This document shows positions 1-6,959 of a DNA stretch of 7,108 nucleotides, piece after piece. The DNA is from JBHIER01 sp046760705 [NCBI: bacterium]. Its GTDB lineage: Bacteria; JBHIER01; G020348925. Position 1 is the stretch's first letter. Every line of letters begins with the position of its first letter. The notes under the pieces were generated by a model that was not told where the DNA came from, searched no databases, and saw only the letters and a program-made list of their open reading frames with translations. The position numbers were made by a program, and so were the translations under genes. The DNA lies in assembly GCA_046760705.1 (NCBI GenBank), contig JBHIER010000174.1:1-7108 (forward strand), written 5' to 3'.

Positions 1-287
1 TTCTTTACCCTCAATGGTTAACCGCCTTTCTTATATCAACTTATGGTTTCTATGTTTTACTCTTTGTCGCCCTCTGCTTCTCCTCCATATATTGGAGCCG
101 TCTGTACACCTCCTGGGCGATGTTTGGCATAAAAGCCGGGCTGGAGTTTCTCCTGCTCTTTAGAATCTGTTCCATGCTCAACCGCAGGGATCTCTTAGTG
201 CTCTTTCCCCTGGCGGAACTGTTGCACATCCCCTATCTCATCGGGTTCGGGCTGTGGGGGACGGTGGGTACATACACGTGGAAATAA
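1..287 (+). CDS. C-terminal part of a GT2-like membrane glycosyltransferase (5' end outside the window)
   Basis: An open frame enters from the left edge (first complete codon at base 3) and ends at TAA 285-287, giving 94 visible residues. They form about three hydrophobic segments: a helix around residues 5-30, a second around 42-60 and a third around 68-88. The catalytic domain is outside the window. The identification rests on clear similarity to the end of the next gene: here NRRDLLVLFPLAELLHIPYL and a TYTWK ending, there FRRQDLLLYFPIWEILHVPY and SFTWK. The two are therefore probably tandem paralogues, both membrane-anchored GT2 enzymes with C-terminal transmembrane helices. The protein stops right after the TWK motif, whereas its neighbour has a tail of about 11 more residues. 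Substrate is unknown. Confidence 0.8.
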   Translation, partial: LYPQWLTAFLISTYGFYVLLFVALCFSSIYWSRLYTSWAMFGIKAGLEFLLLFRICSMLNRRDLLVLFPLAELLHIPYLIGFGLWGTVGTYTWK

Positions 288-297
288 CATCTTAGAC

Positions 298-304
298 GAA
301 GAGG
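298..304 (+). promoter_or_regulatory. Ribosome binding site supporting a TTG start at 309
   Basis: GAAGAGG lies 4 nt before TTG 309. It decides the start: the frame upstream runs back without another start codon to the stop of the previous gene (285-287), which is in the same frame. Confidence 0.6.
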
Positions 305-308
305 TAGA

Positions 309-1466
309 TTGATCTCAGGAACCGTAACCATCCTTCTCGCTCTTCTGACAGCGGCCTACGTTCTGAAGGGATTCGGTTTCCTCTGGGGCTTGTTTCAATT
401 GAACCGGGCGAAGAGCCGCAGGGAGTACCGGGTCTCTGTCGTTGTCGCTGCAAGAGATGAGGAGAGGAACATAGGCTCCTGCCTGGAAGCTCTGTTGAAC
501 CAGACCTATCCGCGGGAGAAATACGAGATTATCATAGTCGACGACCAATCGACCGACAACACTTCCCGCATCGTCGAATCGTACGTGCGGAGCCACAGCA
601 ACCTCACGCTTCTCAGAGCGGGTGAGCCAGAGGGGACCCGGGCCCAGAAAAAATATGCCCTCAGCCTGGGCATCGGAAAGAGTTGTGGTGAGATCGTCAT
701 GACCACCGATGCGGACTGCGTGGTTGCCCCGGCCTGGATCGAGGGGATGGTCTCCTATTTTGAGCCCGAAGTCGGCCTGGTGGTGGGGTTCTCACAGATT
801 GGGTCGCCTCAGGAGGAGCTGACCCTCTTTGAGAGGGTTCAGGCCATCGATTTTCTCTCCCTCATGTCTGCCGCTGCCGGCACCATTGGGGGGAACATTC
901 CCTGGGCCGCCTCCGGTCAGAACCTGGCCTACCGGAGGGAGGTTTTCGACCAGGTGGGGGGCTTCGGAAAGGTCGGACACCGCGCCTCGGGCGATGATGT
1001 CCTTCTGCTCCAACTGGTGGTCAAAGAGACCGACTGGAAGGTCCGGTTCTCCATTTCAGAAGAGACGTTTGTTACTACGCGGCCGGAGAAAACGGTGGGC
1101 GCTTTACTCAATCAGCGGAGAAGATGGGCCTCCAACAGCACCTATCAACTGAAGCTGAACAAGGGCTTCTTCGCCTTTCTGGCGGCCACCTTCGCCCTCA
1201 ATCTCCTTCTGTGCATCACCGTGCCCCTCTCCCTCTTCGTCCAGAGTCTCTCTCTGGCGCCGTGGCTCTCTCTTCTGGCCAAGGCAACTATCGATTTTGC
1301 CGTCATCTCCAAGGGAGCCCGGCTCTTTCGGCGTCAAGATCTGCTCCTATACTTTCCGATCTGGGAGATTTTGCACGTCCCGTACATTGTGCTCGCTGGC
1401 CTCTTGGGAGTGACGGGCAGTTTTACGTGGAAGGAGAGGTCCTATTGCCAGCAGGGGCTGTTGTGA
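309..1466 (+). CDS. Membrane-anchored GT2 family glycosyltransferase
   Basis: The 385-residue product has a typical processive/membrane GT2 architecture. An N-terminal hydrophobic helix (about residues 3-29) is followed by a GT-A catalytic domain beginning RVSVVVAARDEERNIG (41-56). Visible motifs are the nucleotide-binding DD of VDDQSTDNT (78-79), the metal-binding DAD of TTDADC (134-136), GDD (228-230) as the probable catalytic-base region, and QRRRW (269-273), the Q/RxxRW acceptor/product motif. Two to three C-terminal membrane helices follow (about 287-312, 318-336, 350-370). It should transfer a sugar from a nucleotide sugar to a lipid or polyprenyl-type acceptor at the cytoplasmic face; donor and acceptor cannot be read from sequence. 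The start is TTG at 309, preceded by GAAGAGG at 298-304; no in-frame ATG or GTG lies between the upstream stop and this point. It lies 21 nt after its paralogue and 13 nt before the first radical SAM gene. Confidence 0.9.
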   Translation: MISGTVTILLALLTAAYVLKGFGFLWGLFQLNRAKSRREYRVSVVVAARDEERNIGSCLEALLNQTYPREKYEIIIVDDQSTDNTSRIVESYVRSHSNLTLLRAGEPEGTRAQKKYALSLGIGKSCGEIVMTTDADCVVAPAWIEGMVSYFEPEVGLVVGFSQIGSPQEELTLFERVQAIDFLSLMSAAAGTIGGNIPWAASGQNLAYRREVFDQVGGFGKVGHRASGDDVLLLQLVVKETDWKVRFSISEETFVTTRPEKTVGALLNQRRRWASNSTYQLKLNKGFFAFLAATFALNLLLCITVPLSLFVQSLSLAPWLSLLAKATIDFAVISKGARLFRRQDLLLYFPIWEILHVPYIVLAGLLGVTGSFTWKERSYCQQGLL

Positions 1467-1468
1467 AA

Positions 1469-1474
1469 GGGGAG
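1469..1474 (+). promoter_or_regulatory. Ribosome binding site supporting a TTG start at 1480
   Basis: A strong GGGGAG stretch within AAAGGGGAGAAG lies 5 nt before TTG 1480 and starts 3 nt after the upstream stop (1464-1466). It supports the rare TTG start of the first radical SAM gene. Confidence 0.6.
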
Positions 1475-1479
1475 AAGAG

Positions 1480-2568
1480 TTGAATCTGAGCGGATTTTGG
1501 GGATCGGCCAAAAGGGGGCTGGCCAACGCCCTGGCCAACCGTCCGATCAACTCCAGCACCGAAGTCAGGTTGACCCGTAGGTGTACGCAGCGGTGTCGCC
1601 AATGCAATATTTACACCAAGGTGACAGATCCGCCCACCCTCAGCCCGGAAGATTTTGCCGTCGTCGCCGGCCGACTGAGAGAATATGGGGCCTACATCGG
1701 CTTTGTGAGCGGCGGTGAACCGACTCTGGTGCCGGGCCTGGAGCAGATTCTCCTCGAGGCAAAGAGGACGTTCCCGGTGGCGGTCACCCTCAACACCGGG
1801 CTGTACCTCAAAACCGAGATGATCGAACCCATCGCCCGATTCGTCTTGGGAAACAACATCAATATTCAAACCTCCCTCGATGGGCTGGGTCGCATCGGTG
1901 ACAATCTCCGCGGGGTACCGGAATTCTCAAAGACGGTCCTCGGCCACATGCACCTGATCGCTCGGCTCAAGAGGGAGTTGGGCTCGCAATCGCTCCTCTA
2001 CGCCAATATCGTCCTCAATCACCTCAACTTAGACCAGATCCCTGAGATGATCCATCTCGCTGCTGAAAGGGGATGGGAGGTGTCGGTGGGGTTGTATCAC
2101 ACGTTGACCGCCTCTACCAGAGAGGACGAGGACCTCATCCCGGTCCCGGGGCCGGACCTGGACCGGCTCATCGCTCATCTGCTCGGCCACCCTCGGGTTC
2201 TGACACTGGACCGGTTTCTCAGAGGGATCAAGGTCTATCTCCAGGGAGACGGCTTCAAAAAATACTGCCCTTATCTTGCCTCGCCGGTCCTCTCCACCCG
2301 CCTGTTGGTCATGGAGAACGGCGACGTCCACCTGTGCCGGGGAGGGCCTATCGGCAACATCCTGAGACAGGGTTTGAAGGAGATCTTCAGAGGCCCGGCA
2401 TACGCCCAGCGGTTGAAGGAGTACCGGCGCTGCCCGGGGTGCTGGACCAGTTGTTACGTTCAGCGGCTCCTTCTGCTCCACCCCCGATCTCTGAGCGAGT
2501 TTTTATCGAACCTGAGGAAAGCGCATCGGGCCCGGCGGGGCGTCCACCTGAGCCGGAGAACCTCATGA
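1480..2568 (+). CDS. Radical SAM protein with Cys-rich C-terminal auxiliary region (SPASM/twitch-like)
   Basis: The 362-residue product carries the radical SAM signature CxxxCxxC at C35, C39 and C42 (RRCTQRCRQC), which ligates the [4Fe-4S] cluster that cleaves S-adenosylmethionine. SGGEP (77-81) is the SAM-binding GGEP motif, and NIQTSLDGLG (128-137) is a typical mid-barrel strand. C-terminal cysteines C263, C286, C318, C321 and C325 (the last three as CPGCWTSC) suggest a SPASM- or twitch-like domain holding at least one auxiliary cluster. VMENGDVHLCRGGPIGNI (278-295) matches the 'G.v..C....iGni' pattern of that domain. The chemistry could be peptide modification, sugar or lipid C-H chemistry; no substrate is evident. 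No precursor peptide gene is visible beside it. It starts at TTG 1480 and its stop overlaps the next start as ATGA (2565-2568), which indicates translational coupling with a second radical SAM gene. Confidence 0.9.
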   Translation: MNLSGFWGSAKRGLANALANRPINSSTEVRLTRRCTQRCRQCNIYTKVTDPPTLSPEDFAVVAGRLREYGAYIGFVSGGEPTLVPGLEQILLEAKRTFPVAVTLNTGLYLKTEMIEPIARFVLGNNINIQTSLDGLGRIGDNLRGVPEFSKTVLGHMHLIARLKRELGSQSLLYANIVLNHLNLDQIPEMIHLAAERGWEVSVGLYHTLTASTREDEDLIPVPGPDLDRLIAHLLGHPRVLTLDRFLRGIKVYLQGDGFKKYCPYLASPVLSTRLLVMENGDVHLCRGGPIGNILRQGLKEIFRGPAYAQRLKEYRRCPGCWTSCYVQRLLLLHPRSLSEFLSNLRKAHRARRGVHLSRRTS

Positions 2569-3605
2569 CCCGATCCGCCGTCCGCATCCTCCGAGGCCAC
2601 CTGACCGCCAACCGAGGCGCCAACATCGCCAAAGCCCTGGGCTCCTACCTTCTCTCCAGGCTCCTGCGGCGGCCCCTCGTCTTCGGACAGCCCTTCATGC
2701 TCATGGTCGAGCCGACCAACCTGTGCAACCTGAAATGTCCCCTCTGCCCTGCCGGCTCCGAGACCCTCTCCCGGCCCCAGGGAAAGATGGCCCTGAAACA
2801 GTTCACTCGTCTCATCGACGGCTCGAGCGAGCATCTGCTCCACCTCACTCTGTGGAACGTGGGCGAACCTTTTCTCAACGACAGTCTCATCGAGATGATC
2901 CGCTATGCGAAGAGCAAAAATATCTACGTCATCACCAGCACCAACGGCCATTTCCTCACAGAGAAAGGCAGGGTGCGGGAGCTCATCCTGTCCGGCCTGG
3001 ACGAGCTCATCCTCTCCATGGACGGAGCCAGCCCGGAGACGTACAACCGTTACAGACGGAAGGGGCAATTTCAGAAGGTCGTTGACGGACTCAGACTCCT
3101 GACCGAAGAGAAGGAGGACTTGGGCACCAAAAACCCCATCGTTGACTTGCAATTCATCCTCATGCGCCACAACGAGCACGAGACAGAGCAGATGGTGAGT
3201 CTGGCCCAGAGACTGAAGGTAGACAGACTGACCCTCAAGACGGTTCAGGTGACCAGTGGCCAGGAAGCCGACCAGTTTCTGCCCACCCGGAGGGAGCTGA
3301 GGCGATATCTGTTCGACAACGGCGGCCTCCGCATGAAGGGCAGGCCCAAGAACGACTGCCGTTGGCTGTGGTTCTGCCCGGTCATCAACTGGGACGGAAC
3401 AGTCGTCCCCTGCTGCTTCGACAAGGACAACCGCTTCCCCCTGGGAAATGTTTTCCAAGCCGCCCCTTTGAAGGACATCTGGCGCAGTGAGAAGTACAAC
3501 GCCTTGCGCCGAAAGATATTGGCTGCCAGAGGGGAGATCGCCCTGTGCCACAACTGTTCCGAAGGGCTCAAGGGCCTCTATCTCAAACGGGCGAGGCTGC
3601 GATGA
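2565..3605 (+). CDS. Radical SAM/SPASM domain protein
   Basis: The 346-residue product starts at ATG 2565, with CGGAG at 2554-2558. The frame stays open far upstream (to about 2073), but that extension only shadows the preceding gene. Residues 45-62 (MLMVEPTNLCNLKCPLCP) contain the CxxxCxxC cluster motif at C54, C58 and C61. NVGEP (98-102) is the GGEP-type SAM-binding motif, and ELILSMDGASPETYNRYR (147-164) is a characteristic strand of SPASM-type radical SAM enzymes. The C-terminal domain has C265, C271, C283, C284, C328 and C331 and the pattern 'WDGTVVPCCFD....LGNV', matching a SPASM domain binding an auxiliary [4Fe-4S] cluster. Family members modify peptides, sugars or other small molecules. 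It shares only the core fold with its neighbour, so it probably does a different step. The stop overlaps the next start (ATGA, 3602-3605). Confidence 0.92.
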   Translation: MTRSAVRILRGHLTANRGANIAKALGSYLLSRLLRRPLVFGQPFMLMVEPTNLCNLKCPLCPAGSETLSRPQGKMALKQFTRLIDGSSEHLLHLTLWNVGEPFLNDSLIEMIRYAKSKNIYVITSTNGHFLTEKGRVRELILSGLDELILSMDGASPETYNRYRRKGQFQKVVDGLRLLTEEKEDLGTKNPIVDLQFILMRHNEHETEQMVSLAQRLKVDRLTLKTVQVTSGQEADQFLPTRRELRRYLFDNGGLRMKGRPKNDCRWLWFCPVINWDGTVVPCCFDKDNRFPLGNVFQAAPLKDIWRSEKYNALRRKILAARGEIALCHNCSEGLKGLYLKRARLR

Positions 3606-4555
3606 ACCGCCTTTTGAAAGACCTCAAATCGGTGGGCTGGAGAAGGTGCTTTCTCCTCTTAAGGGTTGCTCTCACCCTGATCATTCTGGCCGTCGTCGTC
3701 CTCAGGGTTGACGTGGGCCGGATTGGCTCCGCCTTTCAATCCGTTAGAGCTTCCTCGTCCATTTTAGCTCTGTTGTTGGCTCCCCTCAATCTCTCCGTCC
3801 AGATGTACCGGTGGCACTTCATCGTCAAAACGGCTGACTCAGTTGCCCCCCCCAAGGATGTTCTCCGGTCGGTCCTGACTGGACTGGGCTTCAGTCTGGC
3901 CACCCCTGGGCGGATCGGTGAGGTGGGACGAGCCCTGTACGTTCCCTCTTCAAACCCAGTGCGAATCGTAGGGTTGGTAATACTTGAAAAGGTCTTCGCC
4001 TTCATCGCCATTCTCATCGCCTCGGCCGTCAGCATCATGCTGTGGGGGGGGCTTGCAGCCGGGGCCCTTCTGATCGTCTGTGCGCTCTTGAGCGCCTTCC
4101 GCCTCAGCTCCATCCGAGCCCTCCTCTCCCGGCTCACTTTCCTTTTGCCCTTCGGGCAGAGAGTGGCCGACCTGTGGTCAGCGTGGGACCGTTTCGGTCG
4201 CAAGCAGATCGCCTCTCTCTTAGCCATCTCGATGGGCTTCTTTGCCATCGTCTTTCTTCAGTTCTACGCTCTGGTATCGTCCTTTCAGGCGGTCAAACTC
4301 CTGCCGGCATTGATCTCTATTCCCCTCACCATGGCCGTCAACTGCCTGCCCATAACTGTGGCGGGGTTGGGCCTGAGGGAGGGGGCTGCGGTCTTCTTCT
4401 TCTCCAAATTTGGGGTGAGCGAAGCTGCAGCCTTAAACGGGGCCTTTCTTCTCTTCATCATCGATATTCTCATCCCCGGATTGATCGGCCTCCCTCTCAT
4501 ATCGAAGATGCGATTGAAGTTCGAACACCTCGACGAGGAGAGGAGCCATCGGTGA
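3602..4555 (+). CDS. Lysylphosphatidylglycerol synthase TM region / UPF0104-like membrane protein
   Basis: The 317-residue product has about seven or eight predicted membrane helices (around residues 16-34, 52-66, 123-147, 149-165, 203-226, 232-254, 278-300). Two signatures of the family stand out: LATPGRIGEVGRALYV (99-114), matching the conserved 'P.r.GE..R' loop, and PITVAGLGLREGAAVFFF (250-267), matching 'GlG.rEg'. The family (PF03706) covers the membrane part of MprF, HpnL, YbhN and archaeal AglD, linked to lipid flipping or polyprenyl-lipid glycosylation. Only the membrane module is present, with no aminoacyl-transferase domain, so it is not a full MprF. The start is ATG 3602 with GAGG at 3593-3596; an in-frame ATG at 3545 would overlap the conserved Cys end of the upstream gene and is rejected. 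It overlaps both neighbours by 4 bases. Bases 3846-3853 (eight C) and 4044-4051 (eight G) are homopolymer runs within it. Confidence 0.85.
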   Translation: MNRLLKDLKSVGWRRCFLLLRVALTLIILAVVVLRVDVGRIGSAFQSVRASSSILALLLAPLNLSVQMYRWHFIVKTADSVAPPKDVLRSVLTGLGFSLATPGRIGEVGRALYVPSSNPVRIVGLVILEKVFAFIAILIASAVSIMLWGGLAAGALLIVCALLSAFRLSSIRALLSRLTFLLPFGQRVADLWSAWDRFGRKQIASLLAISMGFFAIVFLQFYALVSSFQAVKLLPALISIPLTMAVNCLPITVAGLGLREGAAVFFFSKFGVSEAAALNGAFLLFIIDILIPGLIGLPLISKMRLKFEHLDEERSHR

Positions 4556-5334
4556 GAACGGTCAAAGCCCAGCGGCTCAGGTTATGTTTCATCCTCACCC
4601 TTCTGCTCTGCGGGGCCCTCGGATCCTACGGGTGGGGTAAGTCCCAGGGGGAGATCTCCCTTTACAGCTTCAGGTACCTGGGAATGACTGTGGCCCGCGG
4701 CGCCATCACCATATCCGACACTTTGACAGAGGATGGGCGGCCGGCCCAGCGAATCGAGGCCCGCGCCACCTCCGTTCCTCTGACCTCCTTCCTCTTCAGA
4801 GTCAGGAACCGTTACACCACCGTACTCGACACCGAAACCGGTTATCCACTGCTGTACGAGAAGGAGATCGAGCAGAGCAACCTCTGCGAAAAGGTCCTCA
4901 TCCGTTTCGATCAGGTCCATCGACGCATTTACGGCAATGACGAAAGGGGTGTCCCCCTTACCGAGCCCACCCACTGTTTCATCTCTGCGCTCTACCTCCT
5001 TATGAACCACACTTTCCAGCCCGAAGAGACGGTCTCCTTTCCAGTGTACGCCGCCGGTACGCTCTGGGAGGTGAGGGCCAAGGCCCTCAGAGCTGAGAAG
5101 GTCGTCACCCCGGCCGGCACATATCCAACAGTGCTGGTTGAGATTGCCTTCCACCGATCTGTCCCTCCCCGTGGTCCTAAGATGCGTACCGATGTGCTCA
5201 CAAGTCGCATGGTCAGCGAAGAGAAAAAGACCTCTCTCTGGTTTTCAACCGGTCGGAACCGCATCATGGTGAAGGGCCAATACGAACTCTTCCCGACGAG
5301 ACTCCAGATGATTTTGACCGAGCACCACCGATAG
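4552..5334 (+). CDS. Exported DUF3108-like protein
   Basis: The 260-residue product starts at GTG 4552, overlapping the upstream stop as GTGA and preceded by AGGAG at 4541-4545. The first 30 residues form a Sec-type signal peptide: basic MRTVKAQRLRLR-like n-region (R2, K5, R8, R10), then hydrophobic LCFILTLLLCGALG (11-24), with likely cleavage near 26-30. C20 sits in LLLC, a poor lipobox, so a lipoprotein is possible but not favoured. The mature part has the DUF3108 pattern: ISLYSFRYLGMTVARGAITI (35-54) as opening strands, a conserved central CFISALYLL (142-150), and PAGTYPTVLVEIAF (187-200) followed by TSLWFSTGRNRIMVKG (227-242), which resembles the 'GtF.....lW.s.d..r.pv' end of the family. 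This predicts a periplasmic beta-rich protein of unknown biochemical role. A longer in-frame extension to 4042 overlaps the upstream gene and is rejected. Confidence 0.78.
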   Translation: MRTVKAQRLRLCFILTLLLCGALGSYGWGKSQGEISLYSFRYLGMTVARGAITISDTLTEDGRPAQRIEARATSVPLTSFLFRVRNRYTTVLDTETGYPLLYEKEIEQSNLCEKVLIRFDQVHRRIYGNDERGVPLTEPTHCFISALYLLMNHTFQPEETVSFPVYAAGTLWEVRAKALRAEKVVTPAGTYPTVLVEIAFHRSVPPRGPKMRTDVLTSRMVSEEKKTSLWFSTGRNRIMVKGQYELFPTRLQMILTEHHR

Positions 5335-5342
5335 GAGAGCCG

Positions 5343-6959
5343 ATGGATATTGCCTTCGATCCCCTCTATTTGGCCCTCTATCCTGAAATCCACTACACCT
5401 TCGACCTCTTCTTCAGTCGATTGTGGCACTCCCAACCGGAGATTGTGGTCGATTGCCCCTTCCGCATCGACCCTGGAAAGGCTGTTCCTCTTCTTTGCAT
5501 CATTAAGCACGCCAACAGGTTTCCAATAACATTACACTCTATCTGGGTAGAAATACTGTACGAGGACGGAGCCAGGGAGGAGAAGATGGTCTGGAACACT
5601 CCTGTGCAGATAAAGACCTATCTCTGGTACAAAATCTTTCGTCTCCAGCCCAGAGAACCGTATGCAGGCGATGTTCAGATCACTGCTCATCTCCGGATAG
5701 AGAGAGGGGGTCGTTTCTACCGGATCGCAAATCACAACTACCGCGGGGTGGCGAGATCTCCCCTCACCGTTCGCATTGCCAGGGAGCCGCTCCCGGCCCT
5801 TGAGAACTGGTATTACGGGGAGCCCCATTGCCACAGTTTTCACTCCGATGACCAAGTTGAGTTCGGGGCTCCTGTACCGGCCACCGCCCAGATGGCCGAA
5901 GCCATGGGCCTGGCCTGGCTGGCCGTGACCGACCACTCCTACGACCTGGACGATATGTACAGCAATGCATTACATCAGGATCGTAAGCTGTTGAAGTGGA
6001 ATATATTAAAGGAAGAGATTAAAAAGGGAAACGCCAACTGCAACTGCTGTCTCATCCTCGGCGAGGAGATCTCGTGCGGCAATGCTCGCCACAAGAACGT
6101 CCATCTCCTGGCTTACGGGATCGAAGATTTCATTCCGGGTGGTGGCGACGGGGCGGAGCGATGGCTCAGGACGAGGCCGGACCTATCCCTCAGAGAGGTG
6201 CTCAAAAGGGTCAAAGCGGACGGAGCAATAGCCTATGCCTCCCACCCAGAGGAGCGCTTTACCCTGGGTGAGCGGCTCATGCTCCGCCGCGGCCACTGGG
6301 GGAAAAGGGACTACGAGCTGCCGGATTACATCGGATTACAATTCTGGAACGGCAAGCAGGACAAACCATTTCGAGAGGGGTATAAACGATGGGTCCAGAT
6401 GCTTCTTCGGGGCAGGCGCGTCTTTTTCCTGGGTGGAAACGACTCTCACGGCGATTTTAACATCTTCCGTCAGGTCAGAGTTCCGCTCCTAAGGACCGTC
6501 GATTCTTCTCACAGGGTTTTCGGCAAAGTCCGAACGTGCCTCTATTGCAAACAGGGACTGAGCGGAGAGGCGGCTCTCTATGCCTTACGAAACGGAAACA
6601 GCATCGTCTCCTCTGGCCCCTTCGTAACATTTTCCGCGGAGAACGAACAGGGTGAGTGGGCCGGCATCGGCGGGGAGATCTCAGGAAAAACAGTAAGCAT
6701 AACCATAAAGGCTAAGTCCACCAGCGAGTTCGGGGATATTGAACGGATTACGATCTGCCAGGGAGAGATGAAGGAGAAGATTGAGAAGAGGCGGGAGTTG
6801 CGTATCGGTTCCGATTTTTACGATCCCAACGAGGTGGCCATAGAGGGCCTCTCTCTCCAGGTCTCCGATCCCCTCTACCTCCGGTTGGAGGTCGTCTCCA
6901 GGAGGGGGGAAGAAGTATACCGAGCCTACACGAACCCCATCTGGCTCAATCCGGCTTGA
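5343..6959 (+). CDS. PHP-fold metallohydrolase, CehA/McbA-like
   Basis: The 538-residue product starts at ATG 5343 with AGGAG at 5333-5337. It has three regions: an N-terminal beta-rich segment (about 1-150), a PHP metal-dependent hydrolase domain (about 157-425), and a C-terminal beta-sandwich (about 428-538) ending AYTNPIWLNPA, as in CehA/McbA proteins. Metal-ligand candidates are H162 and H164 (YGEPHCHSFHSDD), D197 and H198 (LAVTDHS), E241/E242 (LGEEIS), H250 or H254, H301 (YASHPEE), and D367/H369 (GGNDSHGD). These fit the PHP di- or trimetal site and suggest phosphoester or related ester hydrolysis; the substrate is unknown. No signal peptide is seen, so it is probably cytoplasmic. Unusually, C233, C235, C236 and C245 cluster just before and after the EE ligands. 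It sits 8 nt after the DUF3108-like gene and is the last gene of the operon. Confidence 0.87.
   Translation: MDIAFDPLYLALYPEIHYTFDLFFSRLWHSQPEIVVDCPFRIDPGKAVPLLCIIKHANRFPITLHSIWVEILYEDGAREEKMVWNTPVQIKTYLWYKIFRLQPREPYAGDVQITAHLRIERGGRFYRIANHNYRGVARSPLTVRIAREPLPALENWYYGEPHCHSFHSDDQVEFGAPVPATAQMAEAMGLAWLAVTDHSYDLDDMYSNALHQDRKLLKWNILKEEIKKGNANCNCCLILGEEISCGNARHKNVHLLAYGIEDFIPGGGDGAERWLRTRPDLSLREVLKRVKADGAIAYASHPEERFTLGERLMLRRGHWGKRDYELPDYIGLQFWNGKQDKPFREGYKRWVQMLLRGRRVFFLGGNDSHGDFNIFRQVRVPLLRTVDSSHRVFGKVRTCLYCKQGLSGEAALYALRNGNSIVSSGPFVTFSAENEQGEWAGIGGEISGKTVSITIKAKSTSEFGDIERITICQGEMKEKIEKRRELRIGSDFYDPNEVAIEGLSLQVSDPLYLRLEVVSRRGEEVYRAYTNPIWLNPA

Noticed and set aside
2073-2564. N-terminal extension of the second radical SAM frame (open to about 2073)
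   Set aside because: It overlaps the conserved C-terminal half of the first radical SAM gene, reads as low-complexity Pro/Gly/Arg-rich sequence, and the ATG at 2565 has a good ribosome binding site.
2460-3551. Long open frame on the minus strand, 363 residues
   Set aside because: It lies antisense to the radical SAM genes, has no recognisable motif, and is expected from GC-rich codon bias.
3545-3601. Earlier ATG for the membrane protein
   Set aside because: It would overlap the last conserved Cys residues of the second radical SAM gene by 61 bases; the ATGA-overlap start at 3602 fits the operon pattern.
3736-4248. Minus-strand open frame of 170 residues inside the membrane-protein gene
   Set aside because: Basic, Ala/Pro/Arg-rich shadow sequence with no motif and no neighbouring signals.
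4042-4551. N-terminal extension of the DUF3108-like frame
   Set aside because: It overlaps the membrane-protein gene in another frame; the GTG at 4552 gives a proper signal peptide and an AGGAG site.
1480-4555. Full hopanoid biosynthesis cluster
   Set aside because: Only generic ingredients are shared; no squalene-hopene cyclase, phytoene-synthase-like or HpnH-type gene is visible.
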